6,966 nucleotides of DNA from Spirochaetia bacterium (lineage in GTDB: Bacteria; Spirochaetota; Spirochaetia; Treponematales; Breznakiellaceae). Position numbers and translations under genes: made by a program. Position 1 is the stretch's first letter, and every line of letters begins with the position of its first letter. The stretch spans positions 1-6,966 of the forward strand of contig BNUW01000127.1 of the NCBI GenBank assembly GCA_025997655.1, given 5' to 3'. The notes beneath the pieces were generated by a model that saw nothing but the letters and a program-made list of their open reading frames with translations, ran no database searches and had not been told where the DNA came from. Positions 1 to 5,513 of the stretch are shown in pieces.

Positions 1-157
1 GATCACTTTTGCCGGATCGCCGGATATTTTCCGCCAAAATCTATACGTATATTATTCCAATCAGCGGCGTAGCCGCTTAGCATAATTCTTTATTAAAATA
101 CGAAAATTCTTAGCGCCATGGAGGGCGTGCCCCCCGTCTTGGGACAAAAAAAATTTC
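1..157. other. gene-poor left edge
   Basis: I see no convincing gene here. There is a short perfect hairpin at 63-77 (AGCGGC, three-base loop, GCCGCT) and a GGGC/GCCC pair at 123-132. On the minus strand a 26-codon frame (83 to 3) is open but has no clear ribosome binding site. If the attC-like site to the right is real, this stretch would be the beginning of the next cassette read on the minus strand. It is cut by the window edge. Confidence 0.4.
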
Positions 158-331
158 GTTTAACGTGAAAGGTTTGCGACGTTTTTGTTGCCCGAATAAG
201 GGCTTTGCGAAGCAAAGACCAGGGCAACAAAAATGTGGGTGGAGTGAGCCGTGGGAAGGAGCGCAGCGACTGACCTAGGCGAACGGAACCCGGAGGGGCT
301 TTAGCCCCGAACCGCAAACCGTATGTTATGC
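158..331 (-). other. attC-like recombination site (candidate integron 59-base element)
   Basis: On the minus strand the order is GCATAAC (331-325, R''-like), a 4-nt spacer, GGTTTGCG (320-313, L''), a central region, CGCAAACC (178-171, L'), a 6-nt spacer, and GTTAAAC (164-158). The last matches the GTTRRRY consensus R' box exactly. The L boxes are perfectly complementary, and the R boxes are largely complementary. This is the fold that integron integrases recognise. The centre holds further hairpins: a 12-bp inverted repeat (182-193 with 222-233) enclosing CTTTGC/GCAAAG, and GGGGCT/AGCCCC at 295-308. At 174 bp it is longer than most known attC sites, and R'' departs from RYYYAAC at one base. 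The site follows the 3' end of the minus-strand gene at 360-884, as expected for a cassette. The main doubt is that the boxes are short and no integrase gene is visible. Confidence 0.5.
182..233. repeat. nested hairpin inside the attC-like site
   Basis: TTTTTGTTGCCC (182-193) and GGGCAACAAAAA (222-233) are perfect 12-bp arms. Between them CTTTGC (203-208) and GCAAAG (212-217) form a second stem around GAA. It would be a side branch of a folded attC, or an independent palindromic repeat. Confidence 0.75.
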
Positions 332-346
332 GAAGTGGCTTTCCTG
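325..346 (+). repeat. left 22-bp terminal inverted repeat
   Basis: Begins GTTATGCGAAGTGG and ends CTTTCCTG. It matches the reverse complement of 946-967 at 21 of 22 positions. Its outer seven bases double as an R box of the attC-like site; the inner 15 bases are not explained by that model. Confidence 0.85.
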
Positions 347-359
347 TTAATTAAACTTA

Positions 360-884
360 TTATTTCTGAATAAATATCTTATAATAATATTTACCAGTTC
401 CATCAAAATATTCAACCCCACATTGAGGTGGATTGCAAGAAGTATTCATTTCAATACGTGTTTCATTAATTTTCATCACATTAGGTTCAGATTTCATGTC
501 TGATTTTGATCCTCTTGAAAAATATAATACAAATTTTTTCTTTGCTAAATATTTTTCAATTTCATCGACTTTATCTTCACCCATATATTCTAATTTATGC
601 AAGTCTCCATTTCTATCTTTAAAATCTTCTATTTTTGTATAAATCCATTTTGTATCCTTTTTCGAAATAGATTTTAATACTTTTAATGGATTTTTTAATT
701 TTAAATTTTCACAATACTTAAATATTGTAGCAACCCAATAACCAATCAAACCAGTTAATACTCCCCGAAAAATATTTTGCATAATGAATTTGAAATCAAG
801 ACTTTCCATTTCAATATTATTGCTTATCATTCCTAATAGCACTAAAGATATAATAAACAAGCATGATACCAATACTTTAAACAT
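360..884 (-). CDS. hypothetical small membrane protein (cassette gene)
   Basis: I do not recognise this 174-residue protein. The start is the ATG at 884-882, because GGAGG (896-892) lies 7 nt before it. A longer frame from 932 exists, but its start falls inside the promoter. Residues about 3-20 form a hydrophobic segment (membrane anchor or uncleaved signal), and residues about 38-56 (FRGVLTGLIGYWVATIF) form a second. A lysine-rich, probably cytoplasmic domain of about 115 residues follows, with an acidic/basic stretch near EDKVDEIEKYLAKKK and a C-terminal part with two cysteines (SCNPPQCG) and aromatic residues (GKYYYKIF). By the positive-inside rule both termini would be inside. The gene is far more AT-rich than anything else in the window and lies alone between inverted repeats, so it is probably transferred. 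Its function is unknown; a two-helix anchor with a small soluble domain fits sensors or defence effectors, but nothing here proves it. Confidence 0.8.
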   Translation of the reverse strand: MFKVLVSCLFIISLVLLGMISNNIEMESLDFKFIMQNIFRGVLTGLIGYWVATIFKYCENLKLKNPLKVLKSISKKDTKWIYTKIEDFKDRNGDLHKLEYMGEDKVDEIEKYLAKKKFVLYFSRGSKSDMKSEPNVMKINETRIEMNTSCNPPQCGVEYFDGTGKYYYKIFIQK

Positions 885-891
885 AATTATT

Positions 892-896
892 CCTCC
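892..896 (-). promoter_or_regulatory. ribosome binding site that fixes the start at 884
   Basis: GGAGG, 7 nt before ATG 884-882. The in-frame upstream start at 932 has no such site and overlaps the -35 box. Confidence 0.8.
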
Positions 897-904
897 ATAG
901 AATA

Positions 905-932
905 AGTATATTTGTTTTTTTAAAAATGTCAA
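905..932 (-). promoter_or_regulatory. sigma70-type promoter of the cassette gene
   Basis: On the minus strand: TTGACA (932-927), a 16-nt spacer rich in T and A tracts, then TATACT (910-905). The predicted transcript start near 898 leaves only a few bases before the GGAGG at 896-892. A second TTGACT lies at 939-934. The perfect -35 box and spacing support an internal promoter, so the gene would not depend on an integron promoter. Confidence 0.65.
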
Positions 933-945
933 TAGTCAATAAAGG

Positions 946-967
946 CAGGAAAGCCATTTCGCATAAC
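946..967 (-). repeat. right 22-bp terminal inverted repeat
   Basis: Reverse-complement partner of 325-346, with one mismatch (A for G at the tenth to eleventh base of the repeat). Its outer seven bases, GTTATGC on the minus strand, would be the crossover box at the 5' end of the cassette. Confidence 0.85.
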
Positions 968-1075
968 TCCCTATAGACGAATTTCCTTTCGTTAAAAGGG
1001 GCTGCCAACCTCGGTCTACCGCTAAAGGTGAATAGATTTGGGGCCTGACACCATTTGCGTTAACCTTTGCACTTT

Positions 1076-1231
1076 TCACCCTCGCCTCCGCCCGTTTTGT
1101 TTCCCTTTACCATACCGGTAAAGCCCATTGTTTTCCTTATTCCTATCCCCTATCAGGAAACAATAATTTTTTAATAGGTGTGTAAAAACACGCCTCATCT
1201 GGTTTACTGAAGGCCGGAAAAGCATAAACAT
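1076..1231 (-). CDS. possible 51-residue basic protein, doubtful
   Basis: This frame runs from ATG 1231-1229 to TGA 1078-1076. It starts immediately after the TAG of the three-codon frame and in phase with it. The product would begin MFMLFRPSVNQMRRVFTHLL and end in a basic, low-complexity tail (GKGKQNGRRRG). The ribosome binding site at 1255-1249 is well placed for the minigene but too far for this start, so translation would need reinitiation or readthrough of TAG. The coding quality is poor, a hairpin (1176-1195) lies inside, and I recognise no family. It may be the remains of a gene, or simply non-coding DNA downstream of the leader. Confidence 0.15.
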   Translation of the reverse strand: MFMLFRPSVNQMRRVFTHLLKNYCFLIGDRNKENNGLYRYGKGKQNGRRRG

Positions 1232-1243
1232 CTACCTTTTCAT
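1232..1243 (-). other. minimal reading frame Met-Lys-Arg-stop with strong ribosome binding site
   Basis: AAGGAGG (1255-1249) stands 5 nt before ATG (1243-1241), one of the best ribosome binding sites in the window, yet the frame closes after three codons (TAG 1234-1232). The next codon, in the same frame, is ATG at 1231. It could be a leader minigene, an amber-interrupted gene start, or a decayed gene. Confidence 0.4.
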
Positions 1244-1404
1244 AGAAGCCTCCTTCCTTATATAAGCCCCCGGCTATACCGGGAGCTTCTCCTCACCGCC
1301 CAAACGGTGCGAAATACCTGCCGGGCGGACGAAAAAACGGCATTTCGCCAGAAAATAGGCGAAAAGTACTATTTGTCTTTAATGGATGTGAATATAATCA
1401 TACT
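1244..1404 (-). promoter_or_regulatory. structured RNA leader with competing hairpins
   Basis: Transcribed from the promoter at 1411-1440, this about 160-nt stretch would offer several exclusive pairings (plus-strand coordinates). TTTCGCC 1343-1349 can pair with GGCGAAA 1358-1364, but ATTTCGC 1342-1348 can instead pair with GCGAAAT 1309-1315. CCGCCC 1296-1301 can pair with GGGCGG 1323-1328, while the overlapping CACCG 1294-1298 pairs with CGGTG 1305-1309. AGCCCCCGG 1265-1273 pairs, with one mismatch, with CCGGGAGCT 1279-1287, and the latter strand (through GGAGAAGCTCC on the minus strand) can also cover the Shine-Dalgarno sequence at 1249-1255. Such an arrangement is typical of translation-controlling leaders. 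The class is unknown to me, and pairings in GC-rich DNA can arise by chance. Confidence 0.35.
1393..1398 (+). promoter_or_regulatory. possible -10 element for the xre gene
   Basis: TATAAT is a perfect -10 box, but no good -35 lies at the usual distance (best is TTGTCT at 1373-1378, 14 nt away). It would give a leader of about 75 nt. Confidence 0.3.
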
Positions 1405-1410
1405 AATTGT

Positions 1411-1440
1411 ATTCTATTAGCACTATAGCATTTATGTCAA
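1411..1440 (-). promoter_or_regulatory. divergent sigma70-type promoter
   Basis: On the minus strand: a perfect TTGACA (1440-1435), an 18-nt spacer, then TAGAAT (1416-1411). Transcription would begin near 1404 and run left into the structured leader. The -35 box lies four bases from the inverted repeat that may be the XRE operator. Confidence 0.6.
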
Positions 1441-1444
1441 CAAT

Positions 1445-1476
1445 TTTGATGTGATTTTTATCTTATTATCATCAAA
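1445..1476. promoter_or_regulatory. candidate operator of the XRE repressor
   Basis: TTTGATG (1445-1451) and CATCAAA (1470-1476) are perfect 7-bp arms separated by 18 nt. They end two bases before the repressor start codon and adjoin the divergent promoter. XRE-family repressors commonly bind such dyads next to their own gene, so this position suits autoregulation and control of the leftward transcript. The assignment is inference. Confidence 0.4.
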
Positions 1477-1478
1477 TA

Positions 1479-1841
1479 ATGGGATTTAAGGAGAATCTAA
1501 AGTCTGAACTGACATACCAGGGTATGTTGGTTAAGGAGCTTGCCGCCTTATCAGGAGTAAATAAATACAGTATCAACGGCTACTTGAATTCCCGAAGCCA
1601 ACTCCCTTCTGTCGAGGCGGCGGTCAGGATTGCCCGTGTTTTGGGGGTATCCGTCGAGTATCTCGTTATGGGGGAAGAATATCAGACTAAAAGCCCGCAG
1701 TCGGCGGATACCGGCCTGCGCTTAAGCGCCGACTCCCGGATAATTGCCCGCCTTGCCGAACAAATGCCGCCGGAAAAACGAAAATTCATCCTTGACTTTA
1801 TCCAATGGCTAAAAGGCCGTGACACGGTACCAAAGGACTGA
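1479..1841 (+). CDS. XRE-family helix-turn-helix transcriptional regulator
   Basis: This 120-residue DNA-binding protein resembles phage-type repressors. The N-terminal HTH domain covers about residues 4-63. Helix 2 and the turn are near MLVKELAALSG (16-26), the recognition helix near NKYSINGYLN (28-37), and the closing helices PSVEAAVRIARVLGVSVEYLVMG (43-65), a very typical XRE ending. A linker (66-84) leads to a C-terminal amphipathic stretch (IIARLAEQMPPEKRKFILDFIQWL, 88-111) that may mediate dimerisation. An in-frame TGA at 1452-1454 and the fit of the N-terminus to the family support ATG 1479. No Shine-Dalgarno sequence is visible before it. It is divergent from the minus-strand promoter at 1411-1440 and may repress it and itself. 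The family is clear; the regulated genes are unknown. It ends 62 bases before sulP and could also be local to that operon. Confidence 0.92.
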   Translation: MGFKENLKSELTYQGMLVKELAALSGVNKYSINGYLNSRSQLPSVEAAVRIARVLGVSVEYLVMGEEYQTKSPQSADTGLRLSADSRIIARLAEQMPPEKRKFILDFIQWLKGRDTVPKD

Positions 1842-1863
1842 CTATGGTATTGGTTCTGACCCC

Positions 1864-1895
1864 TTGTTTTTTTATTCTCTTCTTTACAATATAAA
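1864..1895 (+). promoter_or_regulatory. possible promoter of the sulP operon
   Basis: TTGTTT (1864-1869) stands 15 nt before TACAAT (1885-1890) and 20 nt before TATAAA (1890-1895). Neither spacing is ideal. If TACAAT is used, the transcript begins near 1896 and the leader before ATG 1904 is almost absent, which agrees with the lack of a ribosome binding site. The operon could instead be read through from xre. Confidence 0.35.
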
Positions 1896-1903
1896 TACTA
1901 CCT

Positions 1904-3628
1904 ATGGCACCATTTAACCTGGCAAAACTGGTTTCCCTTAAGGATTTTATCCCCCGGACCTTCGAACTTTTTTCCAAAAAGGCATATTCCTTCCAGTCTC
2001 TGGGCAAGGACTGTATCGCGGGGGTCACCGTGGGTATCGTCGCCCTGCCTTTGGCTATGGCCTTCAGCATTGCCGCCGGGGGCAGTCCCGCCCAGGGGCT
2101 GTATACCGCCATCGCTGCGGGGTTCTTTATCAGCTTCCTGGGGGGGAGCAAGTACCAAATTGGGGGGCCCACCGGGGCCTTTGTGGTAATTATCTACGGG
2201 GTGATAACCCGGCACGGCATGGGGGGGCTCATCCTTGCCACCGTCATGGCGGGGATCATCCTGGTCCTCATGGGGGTTTCCGGCCTGGGGCGGCTGATAA
2301 AGTATATCCCCTACCCGGTTACCACGGGGTTTACCACCGGTATCGGGGTGCTGATCTTTTGCCAGCAGATAAAGGACTTCCTCGGATTACGAATTGAAAA
2401 AACGTCCCCGGAGTTTTTTGAGTACTGGGGGCAATACATCGACACCTTTTCCACCCTGCAGCCCGTTACCGTCGGGATCGGCCTGGGTACCCTGGGGATC
2501 ATCCTCCTGATACGGAAGCTGTACCCCCGGATCCCCGCCGCGGTGGTAGGGGTTCTGGCGGCTACCCTGGTATGCTACTTTTTCAAACTGCCCACGGAAA
2601 CCATCGGCTCCCGCTTTGGGGGTATACCCCGGGGGCTGCCCGTACCGGTGATGCCGGAGCTCAGTTGGGCTCTGATCCGGGACCTGTTGCCGGACACCTT
2701 AACTATCGCCCTGCTGGCGGCCATCGAATCCCTGCTTTCGGCGGTGGTGGCGGATACCATGACCGGGGACCGGCATAACGCCAACATGGAACTGGTGGCC
2801 CAGGGGGTGGGTAACATCGCCTCCGCCTTCATGGGGGGCATTCCCGCCACCGGGGCTATTGCCCGGACCGCCACGAATATCAAGTCCGGCGCGGTAAGCC
2901 CCGTTTCGGGGATGATCCATTCCCTAACCCTGGTGCTCTTCATCCTCTTCCTGGCGCCGGCGGCTTCCGCTATCCCCCTGGCCGGCCTTTCGGCGGTACT
3001 CATGATGGTGGCCTGGGACATGAGCGATCTTGCCCGGTTCACCCGCATCGTCTACCGGGCCCCGAAGAGCGATACCATCGTGCTCCTCACCACCTTCATT
3101 CTCACCATTGCGGTTGACCTGACCTTTGCGGTGGAGGTGGGGATGATCATGGCGGTGGTCCTCTTCCTCAAGCGGATTATCGAAGTAACGGAGATACGGA
3201 ACGGCGAAAAAATCGGCGGCCTTGAGATTGGGCTTGAGGATGCTCTCCGGGACGACAACCGGTCCGCCCTGCCCGAACATCCCAGTGATGTTGAGATATA
3301 CGAAATTACCGGCCCCTTCTTCTTTGGGGTGGCGGATATGCTTCAACACATCCTGCGGGCGGTGGCGAAGAAACCCCGCGCTTTTATCCTGCGTATGCGG
3401 GACGTACCCGCCGTGGACTCCACGGGGATCACCGCCCTGGAATCCTTCCTGGTCCAGTGCCGACAGGGGAAGATCAAGCTCATCATCAGCGAGGTCCGGG
3501 AACAGCCGCGGAAAGCCCTGGAAAAGGCGGGGTTCATCACCGAACTGGGGCCGGGAAACATGGCGGCCACCCTGGAAGAGGCGATACAACTGACCAAACC
3601 CATCGACTTCTTTGTCCCTGATTTTTGA
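1904..3628 (+). CDS. SulP-family anion transporter with STAS domain
   Basis: This 574-residue inner-membrane transporter belongs to the SLC26/SulP family, which move sulfate, bicarbonate, chloride or dicarboxylates as symporters or exchangers. The membrane domain spans about residues 35-425. It includes [19 protein letters not shown] (36-54), the QIGGPTGAF motif (85-93), and the signature [20 protein letters not shown] with ELVAQGVGN following (275-303). A cytoplasmic STAS domain follows at about 462-563 and carries the intact DSTG motif (505-508), whose serine corresponds to the phosphorylated or nucleotide-linked site of anti-sigma antagonists. The length is normal. The start is secure because an in-frame TAA (1892-1894) lies three codons before ATG 1904 and the family's N-terminus follows directly. 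No Shine-Dalgarno sequence is visible. The gene is GC-rich and lies 2 bp before mnmG. The substrate cannot be read from sequence; sulfate or bicarbonate are the usual candidates. Confidence 0.93.
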   Translation: MAPFNLAKLVSLKDFIPRTFELFSKKAYSFQSLGKDCIAGVTVGIVALPLAMAFSIAAGGSPAQGLYTAIAAGFFISFLGGSKYQIGGPTGAFVVIIYGVITRHGMGGLILATVMAGIILVLMGVSGLGRLIKYIPYPVTTGFTTGIGVLIFCQQIKDFLGLRIEKTSPEFFEYWGQYIDTFSTLQPVTVGIGLGTLGIILLIRKLYPRIPAAVVGVLAATLVCYFFKLPTETIGSRFGGIPRGLPVPVMPELSWALIRDLLPDTLTIALLAAIESLLSAVVADTMTGDRHNANMELVAQGVGNIASAFMGGIPATGAIARTATNIKSGAVSPVSGMIHSLTLVLFILFLAPAASAIPLAGLSAVLMMVAWDMSDLARFTRIVYRAPKSDTIVLLTTFILTIAVDLTFAVEVGMIMAVVLFLKRIIEVTEIRNGEKIGGLEIGLEDALRDDNRSALPEHPSDVEIYEITGPFFFGVADMLQHILRAVAKKPRAFILRMRDVPAVDSTGITALESFLVQCRQGKIKLIISEVREQPRKALEKAGFITELGPGNMAATLEEAIQLTKPIDFFVPDF

Positions 3629-3630
3629 AA

Positions 3631-5502
3631 ATGGATTACGACTGTATCGTAGTCGGCGGCGGCCATGCGGGGATAGAGGCTTCCCTGGCGGCGGCCCGGC
3701 TCGGCTTCTCCGTACTGCTCATCACCCAAAACCCCGACCGTATCGGCGCCCTCTCCTGCAACCCCGCCGTGGGGGGCCTCTCCAAGGGCAACCTGGTCCG
3801 GGAAGTGGACGCCCTGGGGGGCCAGATGGGAAAACTCATCGACGCATCCATGATCCAGTACCGGGTCCTGAACCGTTCCCGGGGGCCGGCGGTCCAGGCG
3901 CCCCGTGCCCAAGCGGATAAGCACGCCTACCAAACGGCGGCCCGGGCGGCGGTGGAGACCCGGAAGGGCCTGGCGATTTTTATGGACACCGTGACGGACC
4001 TGATGGTGGAAAAAGCCCAGGTCCTGGGGGTAGTGACCCTGCGGGGCCATCGCATAAGCGCCCGGACGGTGATCCTCGCCACGGGTACCTTTATGGAAGG
4101 GCGCATCTTTATCGGCGAATACGATGCCCCCCAGGGACGGCTGGGGGAAGAGGCCGCCCTGGGCTTGGGGGCCAATCTCAGACGGCGGGGCTTTCCTGTG
4201 GGGCGGCTCAAGACCGGCACCCCGGCGCGGATTGCCGGGGATTCCATCGATTACACAAAGATGGAACGCCAGGATGGTGAGGAACCGGCGCCCTTTTCCT
4301 TCGATGTGGATGCAGGAGCAGAGCAGAACCGTCTGCCGCAGGTCCCCTGCTGGATAACCTATACCACCCAGGCTACCCATGAAATCATCCGGGCAAACAT
4401 ACACCGGTCGCCGCTTTACGGGGGGAAGATCACCGGTGTGGGTCCCCGATACTGTCCTTCTATTGAGGACAAGGTGGTTCGCTTCCCTGAACGGGACCGG
4501 CACCACCTCTTTATTGAGCCCGAGGGGCTGGATACCAATGAAATGTACTTGAACGGCGCATCCAGTTCCCTCCCGGAGGATGTGCAGACCCGTTTTATCC
4601 ACAGTATTCCCGGCTTGGAAACAGCCCGCATCGTCCGGCCCGCCTATGCGGTGGAATACGACTACCTGGACCCCTTAGACCTCTACCCCACCCTGGAATC
4701 CAAGCGCCTCTCCGGCCTTTTTATGGCGGGCCAGACCAACGGCAGTTCCGGCTACGAGGAAGCGGCGGCCCAGGGCATCATGGCGGGGATCAATGCGGCG
4801 ATGAAGCTGCGGGGGGATGCGCCCCTGGTGCTGGGCCGGGATGAGGCATACATCGGGGTGCTGGTGGACGACCTGACCACCCTGGGTACCAGGGAACCCT
4901 ACCGGATGTTTACCAGCCGGGCGGAACACCGGCTCATGCTGCGCCACGACACGGCGGACACCCGGCTCAGTCCCAAGGGCCGCGCCGCAGGGCTTGTGGC
5001 GGAGGAACGCTGGGAACGGCTGCAAAAAAAGACCGCCGGGCTGGAGATTATCGCAGAATTACTGCGCACCCGGAAAGTACCGGGCATTAAAGAACTGCAA
5101 GTTCTCGAACAGGAAAACAGTAACGCTATTCCCGCTCTCCACCCCCACGCCGGTGACAGCCTGGAACGGGTCCTGACGGATTCCGCAGTAGGACTGCCGG
5201 ACATCATGCCCTACGCACCGGAACTGGCGGACTATCCTCGGGAATGGCTTCTGCGGGCTGCCCTTGACATTAAGTACGCCGGGTACATCGAGAAGGAACA
5301 ACGGGCGGCGGGCCGGACCGCGAAGATGGACGCCATCAAGCTGGACACCGCCATGGACTACGATGCAATCACCGGCCTTTCTGCGGAGGCCCGTGAAAAA
5401 CTGCGGGTGGTGCGGCCCCTCACCGTGGGGCAGGCGGCCCGTATACCGGGGGTCCGCCAGGGAGATATAGCGTTACTGATGGTGCTGACGAAAAAAGGAT
5501 AA
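3631..5502 (+). CDS. mnmG: tRNA uridine-34 5-carboxymethylaminomethyl modification enzyme MnmG (GidA)
   Basis: With MnmE, this cytoplasmic FAD enzyme uses methylene-tetrahydrofolate and glycine or ammonium to place (carboxymethyl)aminomethyl groups on C5 of the wobble uridine of several tRNAs. The product from ATG 3631 has 623 residues, full length for the family. Visible are the FAD-binding GGGHAG (9-14), [13 protein letters not shown] with conserved Cys43, [45 protein letters not shown] with conserved Cys275, [32 protein letters not shown], and the C-terminal helical region ([15 protein letters not shown]) that binds MnmE and tRNA. A TTG at 3625 overlaps the sulP stop and is a possible alternative start, but [11 protein letters not shown] beginning at ATG is the usual form. 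No ribosome binding site is seen, so translation is probably coupled to sulP. The partner rsmG, often next door, is absent here. Confidence 0.96.
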   Translation: MDYDCIVVGGGHAGIEASLAAARLGFSVLLITQNPDRIGALSCNPAVGGLSKGNLVREVDALGGQMGKLIDASMIQYRVLNRSRGPAVQAPRAQADKHAYQTAARAAVETRKGLAIFMDTVTDLMVEKAQVLGVVTLRGHRISARTVILATGTFMEGRIFIGEYDAPQGRLGEEAALGLGANLRRRGFPVGRLKTGTPARIAGDSIDYTKMERQDGEEPAPFSFDVDAGAEQNRLPQVPCWITYTTQATHEIIRANIHRSPLYGGKITGVGPRYCPSIEDKVVRFPERDRHHLFIEPEGLDTNEMYLNGASSSLPEDVQTRFIHSIPGLETARIVRPAYAVEYDYLDPLDLYPTLESKRLSGLFMAGQTNGSSGYEEAAAQGIMAGINAAMKLRGDAPLVLGRDEAYIGVLVDDLTTLGTREPYRMFTSRAEHRLMLRHDTADTRLSPKGRAAGLVAEERWERLQKKTAGLEIIAELLRTRKVPGIKELQVLEQENSNAIPALHPHAGDSLERVLTDSAVGLPDIMPYAPELADYPREWLLRAALDIKYAGYIEKEQRAAGRTAKMDAIKLDTAMDYDAITGLSAEAREKLRVVRPLTVGQAARIPGVRQGDIALLMVLTKKG

Positions 5503-5507
5503 GGGGG
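5501..5507 (+). promoter_or_regulatory. ribosome binding site of the antiporter gene
   Basis: AAGGGGG overlaps the mnmG stop codon (5500-5502) and lies 6 nt before ATG 5514. It fixes the start and suggests coupled translation with mnmG. Confidence 0.75.
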
Positions 5508-5513
5508 ATACCC

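Larger units (their letters stand above)
164..966 (-). mobile_element. candidate integron gene cassette carrying one gene
   Basis: Read on the minus strand, the unit would begin after the G of GTTATGC (967-961). It holds a single AT-rich gene with its own promoter and ends at the G of GTTAAAC (164-158) in the attC-like site. One gene plus a 3' attC, in the same orientation, is the normal cassette layout. Base composition changes abruptly at the boundaries, from mixed flanks to a coding part that is by eye under 30% G+C, which fits acquired DNA. Upstream (968-1000) I find no full second attC, only a short ACGAA/TTCGT pair between TTTTAAC and GTTATGC, so this may be the first cassette or one inserted at a secondary site. 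The alternative is a small transposon-like element bounded only by the 22-bp inverted repeats, but I see no target duplication or transposase. Confidence 0.42.
968..1478. other. intergenic region with structured minus-strand leader
   Basis: There is no convincing protein gene over about 500 bases. The right half contains the minus-strand promoter, a chain of overlapping inverted repeats and a strong ribosome binding site, listed separately. The left half has an AGGTGTGT/ACACGCCT hairpin (1176-1195) and a GCCTGACACC motif (1043-1052), similar to CTCTGACACC at 6793-6802. I see no tRNA, no rRNA and no riboswitch class that I recognise. Confidence 0.5.

Noticed and set aside
3..83. 26-codon minus-strand frame beginning MLSGYAADW
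   Set aside because: It is too short, has no clear ribosome binding site, and part of it is the hairpin at 63-77.
93..317. 74-codon open frame on the minus strand
   Set aside because: It runs through the attC-like site and its hairpins, has no ribosome binding site, and the product has no coherent character.
433..642. Open frame opposite the cassette gene
   Set aside because: It is a shadow of the minus-strand gene, which has a promoter, a ribosome binding site and a membrane-protein pattern.
961..997. Second attC between GTTATGC and TTTTAAC upstream of the cassette gene
   Set aside because: At 37 bases it is too short for an attC. The only internal pairing is five bases, and R'' departs from consensus. 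An attI-like site remains possible but is not supported.
1232..1292. Left end of an IS200/IS605 element with hairpin and ribosome-binding-site sequestration
   Set aside because: The arrangement is similar, but the following frame does not encode a Y1 transposase or TnpB, and no second end is seen.
1244..1404. Known riboswitch (cyclic-di-GMP, TPP, glycine, fluoride, cobalamin) in the leader
   Set aside because: None of the conserved core motifs that I know for these classes is present.
1828..1875. Intrinsic terminator after xre before the T run at 1867-1873
   Set aside because: The only stem (ACCAA/TTGGT with a long loop) is weak and does not abut the T run.
3343..4602. Long 419-codon minus-strand frame across sulP and mnmG
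   Set aside because: It is antisense to two well-conserved genes. Long shadow frames are expected in GC-rich coding DNA, and the product has no family features.
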